From Paraburkholderia megapolitana (lineage in GTDB: Bacteria; Pseudomonadota; Gammaproteobacteria; Burkholderiales; Burkholderiaceae), in the NCBI RefSeq assembly GCF_007556815.1, contig NZ_CP041745.1, positions 620,001-684,000 on the forward strand: DNA of 64,000 bases, given 5' to 3'. Positions 1 through 10,923 of the stretch are shown piece by piece. The stretch's first letter is position 1; each line of letters begins with the position of its first letter. Under the pieces are notes generated by a model. That model ran no database searches, was not told where the DNA came from, and worked only from the letters and a program-made list of their open reading frames with translations. Made by a program: the position numbers and the translations under genes.

Positions 1-1
1 G

Positions 2-997
2 TCCATCCTGCTGATGATGATCGGCACGCTGATCATCGCCATCCTTCCGACGTACGAGACCATCGGCGTCGCCGCTCCGTTGATCCTCGTCGCCGCACGG
101 CTGATGCAGGGTTTTTCCGCGGGCGGCGAGTTCGGCAGCGCGACTGCGTTTCTGGCCGAGCACGTGCCGGGAAGGCGCGGATTTTTCGCGAGCTGGCAGG
201 TCGCGAGCCAGGGGCTGACCACCTTGCTCGCAGCCGGATTCGGCGCGGTGCTGACCGGTGAACTGTCGCCTGCACAGATGGTCGCATGGGGCTGGCGCGT
301 GCCGTTCTTCTTCGGGCTGCTGATCGGCCCGATCGCGTGGTACATCCGCACGAAGCTCGACGAAACGCCCGAATTTCTCGCCGCCGAAACCACCGATACC
401 CCGCTGCGCGACACGTTCGCGAGTCAGAAGCTGCGGCTTCTCATCGCGATCGGGATCGTGGTGCTCGGCACCGTGTCGACGTATCTGGTGCTGTTCATGC
501 CGACGTATGGCGTCAAGCAGCTGGGGCTCGCGCCGTCGGTGGCGTTCCAGGCGATCGCGTTGACCGGTGTGATCCAGCTCGTGTTTTCGCCGCTGGTCGG
601 ACATCTGTCGGATCGCTATGGACGCACGTCGATCATGCTGATATCGGCGGTGCTGCTGCTCGTGCTGATCTATCCGGCGTTCGCGTGGCTCGTCGCGAAT
701 CCGACCTTCGGTGCGCTGATCATCGTGCAGGTCGTGCTCGGTTTTCTGATGACCGGTTACTTCGCGGCACTCCCCGGCCTGCTGTCGGAAATCTTCCCGG
801 TGCAGACGCGCACGACCGGTATGTCGCTCGCGTATAACATCGCGGTGACGATCTTCGGCGGATTCGGGCCGTTCATCATCGCGTGGCTGATTCGCGCAGC
901 CGATACGAAAGTCGCGCCGAGCTTTTACATGATCTTTGCCGCGCTGGTGAGTCTGGTTGCGCTGATTGCAGCGCGCCGCAAGCTGGGATTCAACTAG
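2..997 (+). CDS. MFS transporter, metabolite:H+ symporter type (5' end missing)
   Basis: This is the C-terminal 331 residues of an inner-membrane proton-coupled transporter; the frame is open to the window edge, so the start lies outside. Long hydrophobic segments alternate with short loops. The loop of residues 'GHLSDRYGRTSIML' fits the G-x-x-S-D-R-x-G-R motif of the major facilitator superfamily, and the early 'ARLMQGFSAGGEFGSATAFLAE' region resembles the ShiA/ProP/KgtP-like metabolite:H+ symporter group. The substrate cannot be told from sequence. It is followed by a clear terminator and then convergent secF, so it ends its own transcription unit. Confidence 0.85.
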   Translation, partial: SILLMMIGTLIIAILPTYETIGVAAPLILVAARLMQGFSAGGEFGSATAFLAEHVPGRRGFFASWQVASQGLTTLLAAGFGAVLTGELSPAQMVAWGWRVPFFFGLLIGPIAWYIRTKLDETPEFLAAETTDTPLRDTFASQKLRLLIAIGIVVLGTVSTYLVLFMPTYGVKQLGLAPSVAFQAIALTGVIQLVFSPLVGHLSDRYGRTSIMLISAVLLLVLIYPAFAWLVANPTFGALIIVQVVLGFLMTGYFAALPGLLSEIFPVQTRTTGMSLAYNIAVTIFGGFGPFIIAWLIRAADTKVAPSFYMIFAALVSLVALIAARRKLGFN

Positions 998-1020
998 TCG
1001 GGCAGGGCGCCGTAAACGAC

Positions 1021-1052
1021 AAAGGCCGGTTCGAATGAACCGGCCTTTGCGT
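1021..1052 (+). terminator. intrinsic terminator after the MFS gene
   Basis: A perfect 12-bp stem (AAAGGCCGGTTC, 1021-1032, pairing with 1037-1048) has a 4-nt loop and is followed by GCGTTTT. It sits in the convergent gap between the MFS gene and secF. Its A-rich left flank means it could also act weakly on the minus strand. Confidence 0.8.
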
Positions 1053-1090
1053 TTTAGCCTTGCAGCCTCAGATAGATCGCATCGCAGCGC

Positions 1091-2041
1091 TTAAACCTGC
1101 GCGCCCGCGTTCGGATCGTTCGGATCGTGGCTTTCCTTCTTTTCCTTCAGCAGGTCTTCCCGCTTCACGCCGAGCCACATCGCGAGCGCGGCCGCGACGA
1201 ACACCGACGAATAGATACCGAACAGAATACCGACCGTCAGCGCCAGCGCGAAGTAGTGCAGCGTCGGACCGCCAAACAGGAACATCGACAGCACCATCAT
1301 CTGCGTACTGCCGTGGGTGATGATCGTGCGCGACATCGTGCTGGTGATTGCGTGGTTGATGACTTCGACCACGGTCATCTTGCGTTCGCGGCGGAAGGTC
1401 TCGCGAATCCGGTCGAAGATAACGACCGATTCGTTCACCGAGTAGCCGAGCACCGCCAGCACCGCGGCGAGCACCGACAACGAGAACTCCCACTGGAAAA
1501 ACGCGAAGAAGCCGAGAATGATCACCACGTCGTGCAGGTTGGCGATCACGCCGGCCACCGCGTACTTCCACTCGAAGCGGAACGACAGGTACAGCACGAT
1601 GCCGATCACCACGCAGGCGAGCGCGAGCAGACCGTCGGTGGCGAGTTCCTTGCCGACCTGCGGGCCGACGAACTGCACACTGCGCAACTCTGCCTGCGCG
1701 TCGGCGCCCTTCAGCGCGCCCATCACCTGGTCGCTCTGTTGTGCGGACGTGAGGCCCTGCTTGGCCGGCAGGCGGATCAGGATGTCGCGCGAGGTGCCGA
1801 AGTTCTGCACCTGCGCGTCGGCGTAGCCGAGCTTGCCGAGTGTGGCGCGCACGGGTTCGAGCACGACTGCCTGCGGATACTGCACCTCGATCACGGTGCC
1901 GCCGGTGAATTCCACTGACAGATGCAGCCCGCGATGCAGCAGGAAGAACACGGCCGCGGCGAACGTGAGCAGCGAGATCGTGTTGAACAGCAACGCCCGC
2001 TGCATGAGCGGCAGGTCTTTACGGATGCGGAAAAATTCCAT
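1091..2041 (-). CDS. secF: protein translocase subunit SecF
   Basis: A 316-aa inner-membrane partner of SecD that uses the proton-motive force to help pull secreted proteins through SecYEG. It has an N-terminal membrane segment around residues 18-36, a periplasmic domain, then clustered membrane helices. The RND-type motif G-x-S-V-N-E-S-V-V-I-F-D-R-I-R-E lies at residues 199-214, as expected for SecF. It starts 18 nt after the secD stop, so the two are almost certainly cotranscribed. The C-terminal tail is short and charged. Length matches the family. Confidence 0.97.
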   Translation of the reverse strand: MEFFRIRKDLPLMQRALLFNTISLLTFAAAVFFLLHRGLHLSVEFTGGTVIEVQYPQAVVLEPVRATLGKLGYADAQVQNFGTSRDILIRLPAKQGLTSAQQSDQVMGALKGADAQAELRSVQFVGPQVGKELATDGLLALACVVIGIVLYLSFRFEWKYAVAGVIANLHDVVIILGFFAFFQWEFSLSVLAAVLAVLGYSVNESVVIFDRIRETFRRERKMTVVEVINHAITSTMSRTIITHGSTQMMVLSMFLFGGPTLHYFALALTVGILFGIYSSVFVAAALAMWLGVKREDLLKEKKESHDPNDPNAGAQV

Positions 2042-2059
2042 GGTGTGTTTCTCCGGGAC

Positions 2060-4102
2060 TCAGCGGGACGAGCCCGGTTTGCGCGGCGTACTGCCCGCGT
2101 CGCGACGGCGTACAACCGGCTTGCCGGGGCGTGCCGGTGCTTTTGCCTTGGCGGCGGTGGCGGTAGCGCTGATTGCCTGCGCGGTGCTGGTGTCGGCGTC
2201 GCTGCTTTCCAGATAAGCAGCGGCACCGTCGACGGCGACCGCGACCGCATCGGGACGCCATACCTGGCCGATTGCAAGCGACTTCAGTTTCTTCTTGCCG
2301 CCGTACCAGAGGTTCACGAGACCGCGCGAGAAGAACACCGCCGAGAACATCGACGTGATGATGCCGATACAGTGCACGACCGCGAAGCCGCGTACCGGAC
2401 CCGTACCGAACGCGAGCAGCGCGAGACCGGCAATCAGCGTCGTCACGTTCGAGTCGAGAATCGTCGCCCATGCATGCGCATAGCCGTTCTGGATAGCCAG
2501 TTGCGGCGGCGCGCCGTGGCGCAGTTCTTCGCGCACGCGTTCGTTGATCAGCACGTTTGCGTCGATCGCCATACCGAGCGCGAGCGCGATAGCGGCGATA
2601 CCGGGCAGCGTCAGCGTGGCCTGCAGCATCGACAGTACGGCGACCAGCAGCAGCAGGTTCACCGACAGACCGATCACCGAGATCACGCCGAACAGCATGT
2701 AGTACGCGATCATGAACACGGCGATCGCGGCAAAACCCCAGACCACCGAATGGAAGCCCTTGCGGATGTTGTCGGCGCCGAGGCTCGGGCCGATCGTGCG
2801 TTCTTCGATGATGTCCATCGGAGCCGCGAGCGAACCGGCGCGCAGCAGCAGCGCGAGATCGGTGGCGGCTTGCGGTGTGGGCTGACCGGTGATCTGGAAG
2901 CGGTCGCCGAGTTCGGACTGGATCGTCGCGACCGTCAGCACTTCGCCCTTGTTTTTCTCGAACAACACCATCGCCATCGGCTTGCCGATGTTGTCGCGCG
3001 ATACGCTGCGAATCGCACGGCCACCTGCTGAGTCGAGACGGATGTTGACCGACGGCCGCTGATGTTCGTCGAAGCCGGCGGACGCGTCGATGATGCGGTC
3101 GCCGGTGAAGATCACCTGTTTGCGCAGCAGCACCGGTACCTGGTTGCCTTGCGTGAACAGTTCGTCGCCCGGCGGCACCGGGTCGCCCGGATTCGGATGC
3201 AGGTTGACCGGATCGGCGAGGCGCGCTTCGAGCGTCGCCGTACGACCGATGATGTCCTTCGCCTTGGCCGTATCCTGCACACCCGGCAGTTCGACGACGA
3301 TGCGGTCCGAGCCTTGTTGCTGGATCACCGGTTCCGACACGCCGAGTTCGTTCACGCGGTTATGCAGCGTCGTGATGTTCTGCTTGAGCGCGGCGTCCTG
3401 CACCGTTTTCTGCACGGCCGGCGAGAAGGTCCCCACCACCTGGTAGCCGCCGCTTGCAGCCGGCTGCGTGACCCACTGGAGTTCGCTGACGCCCTTGGCA
3501 AGTTGCGCGCTGGCGCTGTCGGCGACGCTCTGGTCGCTGAAATTCACCACCACCGATTGGTTGACGCGGTTCACACCGCCGTCGCGGATGTTGTTGTCGC
3601 GCAGCAGCGTGCGCGCATCCGATGCATCGGAGTCGAGTTTCTTGTTCAGTGCGCCGGCCATGTCGACCTGCAGCAGGAAGTGCACCCCGCCGCGCAGATC
3701 GAGACCGAGATACATCGGCAGTGCGTGCAGCGCGGTGAGCCAGTGCGGCGACGCGCTTTGCAGGTTCAGGGCGACGATGAACTGCGGATCGCTCGGATCG
3801 CTGTTCAGCGCCTTCTGCAGCAGGTCTTTCACGCGCAGCTGCGTGTCGGTATCGCCGACGCGCACGCGGATGTTGGCGTTGGCCACCGCGTTGTCGAACG
3901 TGACTTCGTCAGGCTTGATCTGGTTCGCGGCGAGCGCGGCTTCGACCTGTGCGAGCGTGCCTGAATCGAGCTTGACCGTTGCCTTGCCGCTCAGCACCTG
4001 TACCGCGGGCGCTTCGCCGAAGAAGTTGGGCAATGTGTACACGAGGCCGATGACGAGTGCCACCAGCATCACGACATATTTCCAGAGGGGGTAACGATTC
4101 AT
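2060..4102 (-). CDS. secD: protein translocase subunit SecD
   Basis: A 680-aa inner-membrane component of the SecDF-YajC complex. Membrane segment 1 is near residues 8-24. The family signature 'YLGLDLRGGVHFLLQVD' is at 131-147, followed by a large periplasmic P1 domain. The C-terminal RND helices include 'ALGMAIDANVLINERVREEL'. It is about 65 residues longer than E. coli SecD: after the last helix there is a low-complexity Ala/Pro/Lys/Arg-rich tail of roughly 75 residues that would face the cytoplasm. It lies between yajC and secF in the usual order. Confidence 0.97.
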   Translation of the reverse strand: MNRYPLWKYVVMLVALVIGLVYTLPNFFGEAPAVQVLSGKATVKLDSGTLAQVEAALAANQIKPDEVTFDNAVANANIRVRVGDTDTQLRVKDLLQKALNSDPSDPQFIVALNLQSASPHWLTALHALPMYLGLDLRGGVHFLLQVDMAGALNKKLDSDASDARTLLRDNNIRDGGVNRVNQSVVVNFSDQSVADSASAQLAKGVSELQWVTQPAASGGYQVVGTFSPAVQKTVQDAALKQNITTLHNRVNELGVSEPVIQQQGSDRIVVELPGVQDTAKAKDIIGRTATLEARLADPVNLHPNPGDPVPPGDELFTQGNQVPVLLRKQVIFTGDRIIDASAGFDEHQRPSVNIRLDSAGGRAIRSVSRDNIGKPMAMVLFEKNKGEVLTVATIQSELGDRFQITGQPTPQAATDLALLLRAGSLAAPMDIIEERTIGPSLGADNIRKGFHSVVWGFAAIAVFMIAYYMLFGVISVIGLSVNLLLLVAVLSMLQATLTLPGIAAIALALGMAIDANVLINERVREELRHGAPPQLAIQNGYAHAWATILDSNVTTLIAGLALLAFGTGPVRGFAVVHCIGIITSMFSAVFFSRGLVNLWYGGKKKLKSLAIGQVWRPDAVAVAVDGAAAYLESSDADTSTAQAISATATAAKAKAPARPGKPVVRRRDAGSTPRKPGSSR

Positions 4103-4228
4103 GGGGGTGGTCCAACGGGAAGGTTGGCTTGGAAGTGCAGCGTCCGGCGGTGGGCGCGGCGGCGAAGCATCGATGACGATCGTGCTTCACGCACCTGCCG
4201 GGCTGGCCGGACGCGGGGGAGAGCCGTC

Positions 4229-4552
4229 TTACAGCGACTTGATCGTGCCCTTCGGGAGAATCGTGGTCACCGATGCCTTTTGCACGGTGATCTCCGTACC
4301 TTCGGAGATTTCGACGCCGACGTATGCGTCGCCGACCTTCGTCACCTTGCCGACGATGCCGCCGTTCGTCACGACCTCATCGCCCTTCGCCATCTCGGCC
4401 AGCATGTTGCGATGCTCCTTCTGGCGCTTCATTTGCGGGCGAATCATGATGAAGTACAGCACGCCGAACATCAGGATCAGCGGCAGGAAGCTCATCAGAC
4501 TCGATTCTGTGCCACCTGTGCCTTGAGCGAAGGCGTTGGAAATGAACGACAC
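4229..4552 (-). CDS. yajC: SecDF-associated membrane protein YajC
   Basis: A 107-aa single-pass membrane protein that copurifies with SecDF. The hydrophobic helix is near residues 20-37 ('LMSFLPLILMFGVLYFIMI'). It is followed by the conserved 'RPQMKRQKEHRNMLAEMAKGDEVVTNGGIVGKV' type cytoplasmic domain. It sits 126 nt upstream of secD and downstream of tgt, the standard proteobacterial order queA-tgt-yajC-secD-secF. Confidence 0.96.
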   Translation of the reverse strand: MSFISNAFAQGTGGTESSLMSFLPLILMFGVLYFIMIRPQMKRQKEHRNMLAEMAKGDEVVTNGGIVGKVTKVGDAYVGVEISEGTEITVQKASVTTILPKGTIKSL

Positions 4553-4690
4553 GTTGGTCTCTCCGTTATAACGATCAAAAAAATCAGCCGGTCATTCTAC
4601 CACCGGCACTTCACGCGACGGCACGCCCAAATGGGCTTTGCGATCAAGCTGTTACCACCGACGGCAGCAGCCTGGGCCAATTGCGAAAGG

Positions 4691-7034
<2,344 letters not shown>

Positions 7035-7225
7035 GCGGACTGAACGGATACGGAACGAGAAACTGGAGAGCGGATCGGGCCGCCGCGAGGCGGCGAGCGG
7101 CTATGATTGCGGGACGTTGTCACCGCGGCGGCAGCGGTGACTGCAACCCGGCCTGCGCCGCTGCAAGGCGGCCGCTGGAGCCGTTGAACCCGTTGAAAGC
7201 CGATATTGTACTTGCGAAGCGACTC

Positions 7226-9439
7226 ATGCCCTTGTCCGAACGCCGTCCGCCTGCCGAACCCGACGATGCGAATGCCGAGCCGCCGCGCCGCGCGACGCGC
7301 GGCCGGAAGGCGAGCGGCGCCGATACGGCCGGTGCATCCGGTGCATCCGGCGTAGCCGATACGAAAAAGCCCGCGCTAGTCAAAACCGCCGACAAGCTCG
7401 CGAAGCTCGGGCTGACGCGCGACATCGATCTCGTGCTGCATCTGCCGATGCGTTACGAAGACGAAACCACCCTGACGCCGATCGGCGAACTGCTGCCGGG
7501 CGGCGTCGCGCAAACCGAAGGCGTCGTGTTCGATAACGAGATCGCGTACCGCCCGCGGCGCCAGTTGCTTGTCAAATTGCGCGACGACACCGGCGATGAA
7601 CTCGTGCTGCGCTTTCTCAACTTCTACGGCTCGCAGGTCACGCAGATGGCGATCGGCAAGCGGCTCCGCGTACGTGGCGATGTGCGCGGCGGTTTCTTCG
7701 GTATGGAGATGGTGCACCCGGCCGTGCGTCCGGTCGAAGAGGGCGCGCCGCTGCCGCAGGCGTTGACGCCCGTTTATCCGAGCACGGCAGGCGTGACCCA
7801 GGCCTACCTGCGCAAGGCAATCGATAACGCGCTGACCCGTACCGCGTTGCCCGAGCTGCTACCCGAACCGGTCGCGCGCGCTTACATGGACCCGCTCGGT
7901 GTGCCGCCGCTGATGGACGCGGTGCGTACGCTGCATCACCCGGCCGTCGATGCCGACGAAACCGCGTTGATAGACGGCACGCATCCAGCGTGGCTGCGTA
8001 TCAAGTTCGAGGAACTGCTTGCGCAACAACTGTCGCTCAAGCGCGCGCACGAAGAACGCCGCACGCGTGCGGCACCGGTCATGCCGCGAGCTGCAGCGAA
8101 CGACGAGGCATCGCTATACGCGCGGCTTTCCGCTGCATTGCCGTTCGGCCTGACGGGCGCACAGCAGCGTGTGGTCGGAGAGATCGGACACGAACTGACG
8201 CTGTCGCATCCGATGCAACGGCTGCTGCAAGGCGATGTGGGCAGCGGCAAGACGGTAGTGGCGGCGCTCGCCGCCGCACAGGCAATCGATGCCGGCTACC
8301 AGGCTGCGCTGATGGCGCCGACCGAAATCCTCGCCGAGCAGCACGCCCGCAAGCTGCGCGGTTGGCTCGAACCGCTCGGCGTGCAGGTAGCGTGGCTGGC
8401 CGGCAGCCTCAAGGCCAAGGACAAGCGCGCCGCGCTCGAAGCGGCCGCACTCGGCACGGCGCAGCTCGTGATCGGCACGCACGCCATCATTCAGGACGCG
8501 GTCGAATTCGCGCGCCTCGGGCTCGTGATCGTCGACGAGCAGCATCGCTTCGGCGTCGAGCAGCGGCTCGCGCTGCGCGCGAAGGCGCTGAACGCAGCAG
8601 ATGGCGCACGCGACTTCCAGCCCCATCAACTGATGATGTCCGCGACACCGATCCCCCGCACACTGGCGATGACCTACTACGCCGATCTCGACGTCTCGAC
8701 GATCGACGAGTTGCCGCCCGGCCGCACGCCGGTCCTCACAAAACTCGTCGCCGACGGGCGCCGCGAGGAAGTAATCGGCCGGGTGCGCGAAGCGGCGCTA
8801 ACGGGGCGTCAGGTGTACTGGGTCTGCCCGTTGATCGAGGAAAGCGAGACGCTGCAGTTGCAAACCGCCGTGGAAACCTATGAAACGCTGGTCGCGGCGC
8901 TGCCCGAACTGAAGGTCGGGCTCGTACACGGCCGGCTCGCGCCCGCCGAGAAAGCGGCTGTGATGGAAGCGTTCACGCGCAACGAAGTCCAGTTGCTGGT
9001 GGCGACGACCGTGATCGAAGTCGGGGTCGACGTGCCGAATGCGTCGTTGATGGTGATCGAGCACGCGGAGCGCTTCGGTCTGGCGCAGTTGCATCAGTTG
9101 CGCGGCCGGGTGGGACGCGGCAGCGCGGCATCGGTCTGCGTATTGATGTACACGGGGCCGCTGTCGCAGACTGCGCGCTCGCGCCTGCAGACAATGCGCG
9201 AAACCACCGACGGCTTCGAAATCGCGCGTCGCGACCTGGAGATTCGCGGTCCCGGCGAATTTCTCGGCGCCCGGCAGTCGGGCGCCGCGATGTTGCGGTT
9301 CGCCGATCTGGAACAGGACGGCTGGCTGATCGAGCCGGCGCGGGAGGCTGCCGCGCGGTTGCTCGACAGTTATCCGGAGGCGGTCACGCAGCATCTGGCG
9401 CGCTGGCTCGGCGCGCGGGAGCAGTATCTGAAGGCTTAG
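7226..9439 (+). CDS. recG: ATP-dependent DNA helicase RecG
   Basis: Remodels stalled replication forks and branched DNA. An N-terminal wedge (OB) domain is followed by superfamily 2 motor domains: Walker A 'GDVGSGKTVVA', the DEQH box in 'VIVDEQHRFGVEQR', 'MSATPIPRTLAMTYY' (motif III), and 'QLHQLRGRVGRG' (motif VI). The frame is open from 7103, but the first 41 codons are unlike the family. I prefer the ATG at 7226, giving 737 aa with a variable Ala/Arg-rich N-terminus. Confidence 0.96.
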   Translation: MPLSERRPPAEPDDANAEPPRRATRGRKASGADTAGASGASGVADTKKPALVKTADKLAKLGLTRDIDLVLHLPMRYEDETTLTPIGELLPGGVAQTEGVVFDNEIAYRPRRQLLVKLRDDTGDELVLRFLNFYGSQVTQMAIGKRLRVRGDVRGGFFGMEMVHPAVRPVEEGAPLPQALTPVYPSTAGVTQAYLRKAIDNALTRTALPELLPEPVARAYMDPLGVPPLMDAVRTLHHPAVDADETALIDGTHPAWLRIKFEELLAQQLSLKRAHEERRTRAAPVMPRAAANDEASLYARLSAALPFGLTGAQQRVVGEIGHELTLSHPMQRLLQGDVGSGKTVVAALAAAQAIDAGYQAALMAPTEILAEQHARKLRGWLEPLGVQVAWLAGSLKAKDKRAALEAAALGTAQLVIGTHAIIQDAVEFARLGLVIVDEQHRFGVEQRLALRAKALNAADGARDFQPHQLMMSATPIPRTLAMTYYADLDVSTIDELPPGRTPVLTKLVADGRREEVIGRVREAALTGRQVYWVCPLIEESETLQLQTAVETYETLVAALPELKVGLVHGRLAPAEKAAVMEAFTRNEVQLLVATTVIEVGVDVPNASLMVIEHAERFGLAQLHQLRGRVGRGSAASVCVLMYTGPLSQTARSRLQTMRETTDGFEIARRDLEIRGPGEFLGARQSGAAMLRFADLEQDGWLIEPAREAAARLLDSYPEAVTQHLARWLGAREQYLKA

Positions 9440-9507
9440 CGGGAGCGGGTTCCCGGGGCATATCCGGGCATCTCCAGGCACCCAAATATGCTGATCCGAC
9501 GATGAAG

Positions 9508-9536
9508 TTGGCGAATTGGCCCCATGGGTGTATAAC
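9508..9536 (+). promoter_or_regulatory. candidate sigma70 promoter of oxyR
   Basis: TTGGCG (9508-9513) and TATAAC (9531-9536) are separated by 17 nt and lie 38 nt before the chosen oxyR start. OxyR proteins often bind their own promoter, so an operator may overlap, but I could not define one. Confidence 0.55.
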
Positions 9537-9573
9537 AGAAACCTATCGACTTCACTATATTGATTGGTCCCCA

Positions 9574-10533
9574 ATGACGCTCACTGAATTGAAATACATC
9601 GTCGCGGTTGCCCGCGAACGGCATTTTGGCCGTGCCGCCGAGGCGTGTTTCGTCAGCCAGCCGACCTTGTCGGTGGCGATCAAGAAGCTCGAGGACGAGC
9701 TGAACGTACAGATCTTCGAGCGCGGCACGAGCGAAGTCAGCGTGACGCCGATCGGTGAGCAGATCGTCACGCAGGCGCAGCGCGTGCTCGAACAGACGCT
9801 CGCGATCAAGGAGATTGCGAAGCAGGGCAAGGACCCGCTGGTCGGGCCGTTGCGGCTCGGCGTGATCTATACGATCGGGCCGTATCTGCTGCCTACACTC
9901 GTCAAGCAGATGATCCAGCGCTTCCCGCAGATGCCGCTGATGCTGCAGGAAAACTACACGCTCAAGCTGATCGAGCTACTCAAGCAGGGTGAGATCGACG
10001 TCGCGATCATGGCGCTGCCGTTTCCCGAAACTGGTCTGATGCTGCGGCCGCTGTACGACGAGCCGTTCGTCGTCGCGCTGCCGTCCGGCCACGCGTGGGA
10101 AAAGCGCGCCAAGATCGACGCCAGCGACCTTAAGCAGGAAACGATGCTGCTGCTCGGCAGCGGCCATTGTTTCCGCGACCACGTGCTTGGCGTGTGCCCC
10201 GAGTTGATGCGCTTTTCGCAGAACGCCGACGGCATCCAGAAGACCTTCGAAGGGTCGTCGCTGGAAACGATCCGGCATATGGTGGCGAGCGGCGTCGGCA
10301 TCACCGTGCTGCCGCGCATGTCCGTGCACGAAGTGAAGCCGCATGCCGGCGGCGTCGACTCCGGGTTGCTGTCCTACGTGGCGTTCGACGATCCGGTGCC
10401 GGATCGCCGGGTCGTGCTGGCGTGGCGCAAGAGCTTCACACGGATGCCCGCCATCGAGGCTATTAGCGATGCCATCGCGGCGTGTAATCTTGCGGGCGTC
10501 GCGAAACTCGATCTGCCGGTCGCGGTGAACTGA
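9574..10533 (+). CDS. oxyR: peroxide-sensing LysR-type regulator OxyR
   Basis: A 319-aa transcription factor with an N-terminal winged helix-turn-helix and a periplasmic-binding-like sensor domain. With the start at 9574 the redox cysteines fall at C199 and C208, in 'GHCFRDHVLGVCPE', exactly the numbering of E. coli OxyR. This identifies the protein and supports this start over the one 24 codons upstream. It precedes a catalase and dps, both typical OxyR targets, so this block is probably a local peroxide-response regulon. Confidence 0.96.
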   Translation: MTLTELKYIVAVARERHFGRAAEACFVSQPTLSVAIKKLEDELNVQIFERGTSEVSVTPIGEQIVTQAQRVLEQTLAIKEIAKQGKDPLVGPLRLGVIYTIGPYLLPTLVKQMIQRFPQMPLMLQENYTLKLIELLKQGEIDVAIMALPFPETGLMLRPLYDEPFVVALPSGHAWEKRAKIDASDLKQETMLLLGSGHCFRDHVLGVCPELMRFSQNADGIQKTFEGSSLETIRHMVASGVGITVLPRMSVHEVKPHAGGVDSGLLSYVAFDDPVPDRRVVLAWRKSFTRMPAIEAISDAIAACNLAGVAKLDLPVAVN

Positions 10534-10619
10534 CGCCGGGCGCTGCGCACGGGGTGGAGCGGGGCGACAAACCCGCGCCGCCCCGCCCGGCGCAGGACAA
10601 CCTTTCGACGCAGCACCTA

Positions 10620-10680
10620 TTGAATAGATAAAATTAATCAAACAACGATATTCGATAGTATTTGTTATAGTGTCCTCTAT
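10620..10680 (+). promoter_or_regulatory. AT-rich candidate OxyR-controlled promoter for the catalase unit
   Basis: A short AT-rich island in otherwise GC-rich DNA. It carries repeated ATAG/GATA elements (ATAG at 10624, GATA at 10647, ATAG at 10655 and 10667) and a TATAGT (10666-10671) that could be the -10. No good -35 precedes it, which is usual for OxyR-activated promoters. The spacing of the ATAG elements does not match the E. coli consensus exactly, so the operator is only a suggestion. Confidence 0.4.
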
Positions 10681-10713
10681 GGATCAACCGATCCCCAGCC
10701 CCTGGAGGAACTC

Positions 10714-10848
10714 ATGACGCAGCCTCAATCGCAACAGCCCCAATCCTCGCTCCCGCAGACCCAGCCGGCCGCCAGCTTTGCCGCGCCGCTATCCGGCGCG
10801 CGCACGGTTGCGCTGTCACTGCTGGTCGACCGCGCGCTGTCTGCCTGA
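10714..10848 (+). CDS. small Gln/Ser/Pro-rich ORF upstream of the catalase gene
   Basis: A 44-codon ORF that begins with a strong ribosome binding site: GGAGGA lies 5 nt before the ATG. The first half is rich in Gln, Ser and Pro, the second half is mildly hydrophobic ('TVALSLLVDRALSA'). I recognise no family. It lies between the candidate OxyR-dependent promoter and the catalase start, so it would be translated from the same mRNA. It could be a leader peptide, a small stress protein, or a chance ORF. Confidence 0.4.
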   Translation: MTQPQSQQPQSSLPQTQPAASFAAPLSGARTVALSLLVDRALSA

Positions 10849-10923
10849 ATGGCCTGAGCCGCACCTGCCGCCGTTACGCCCCGCTTCTTTCAAGACCCGA
10901 TACCCGATACCCAGGAGTTCAGG

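Noticed and set aside
1127..1918. Long plus-strand frame opposite secF
   Set aside because: Its translation is His/Arg/Glu-rich with no family features and mirrors the strongly coding secF frame; typical shadow in GC-rich DNA.
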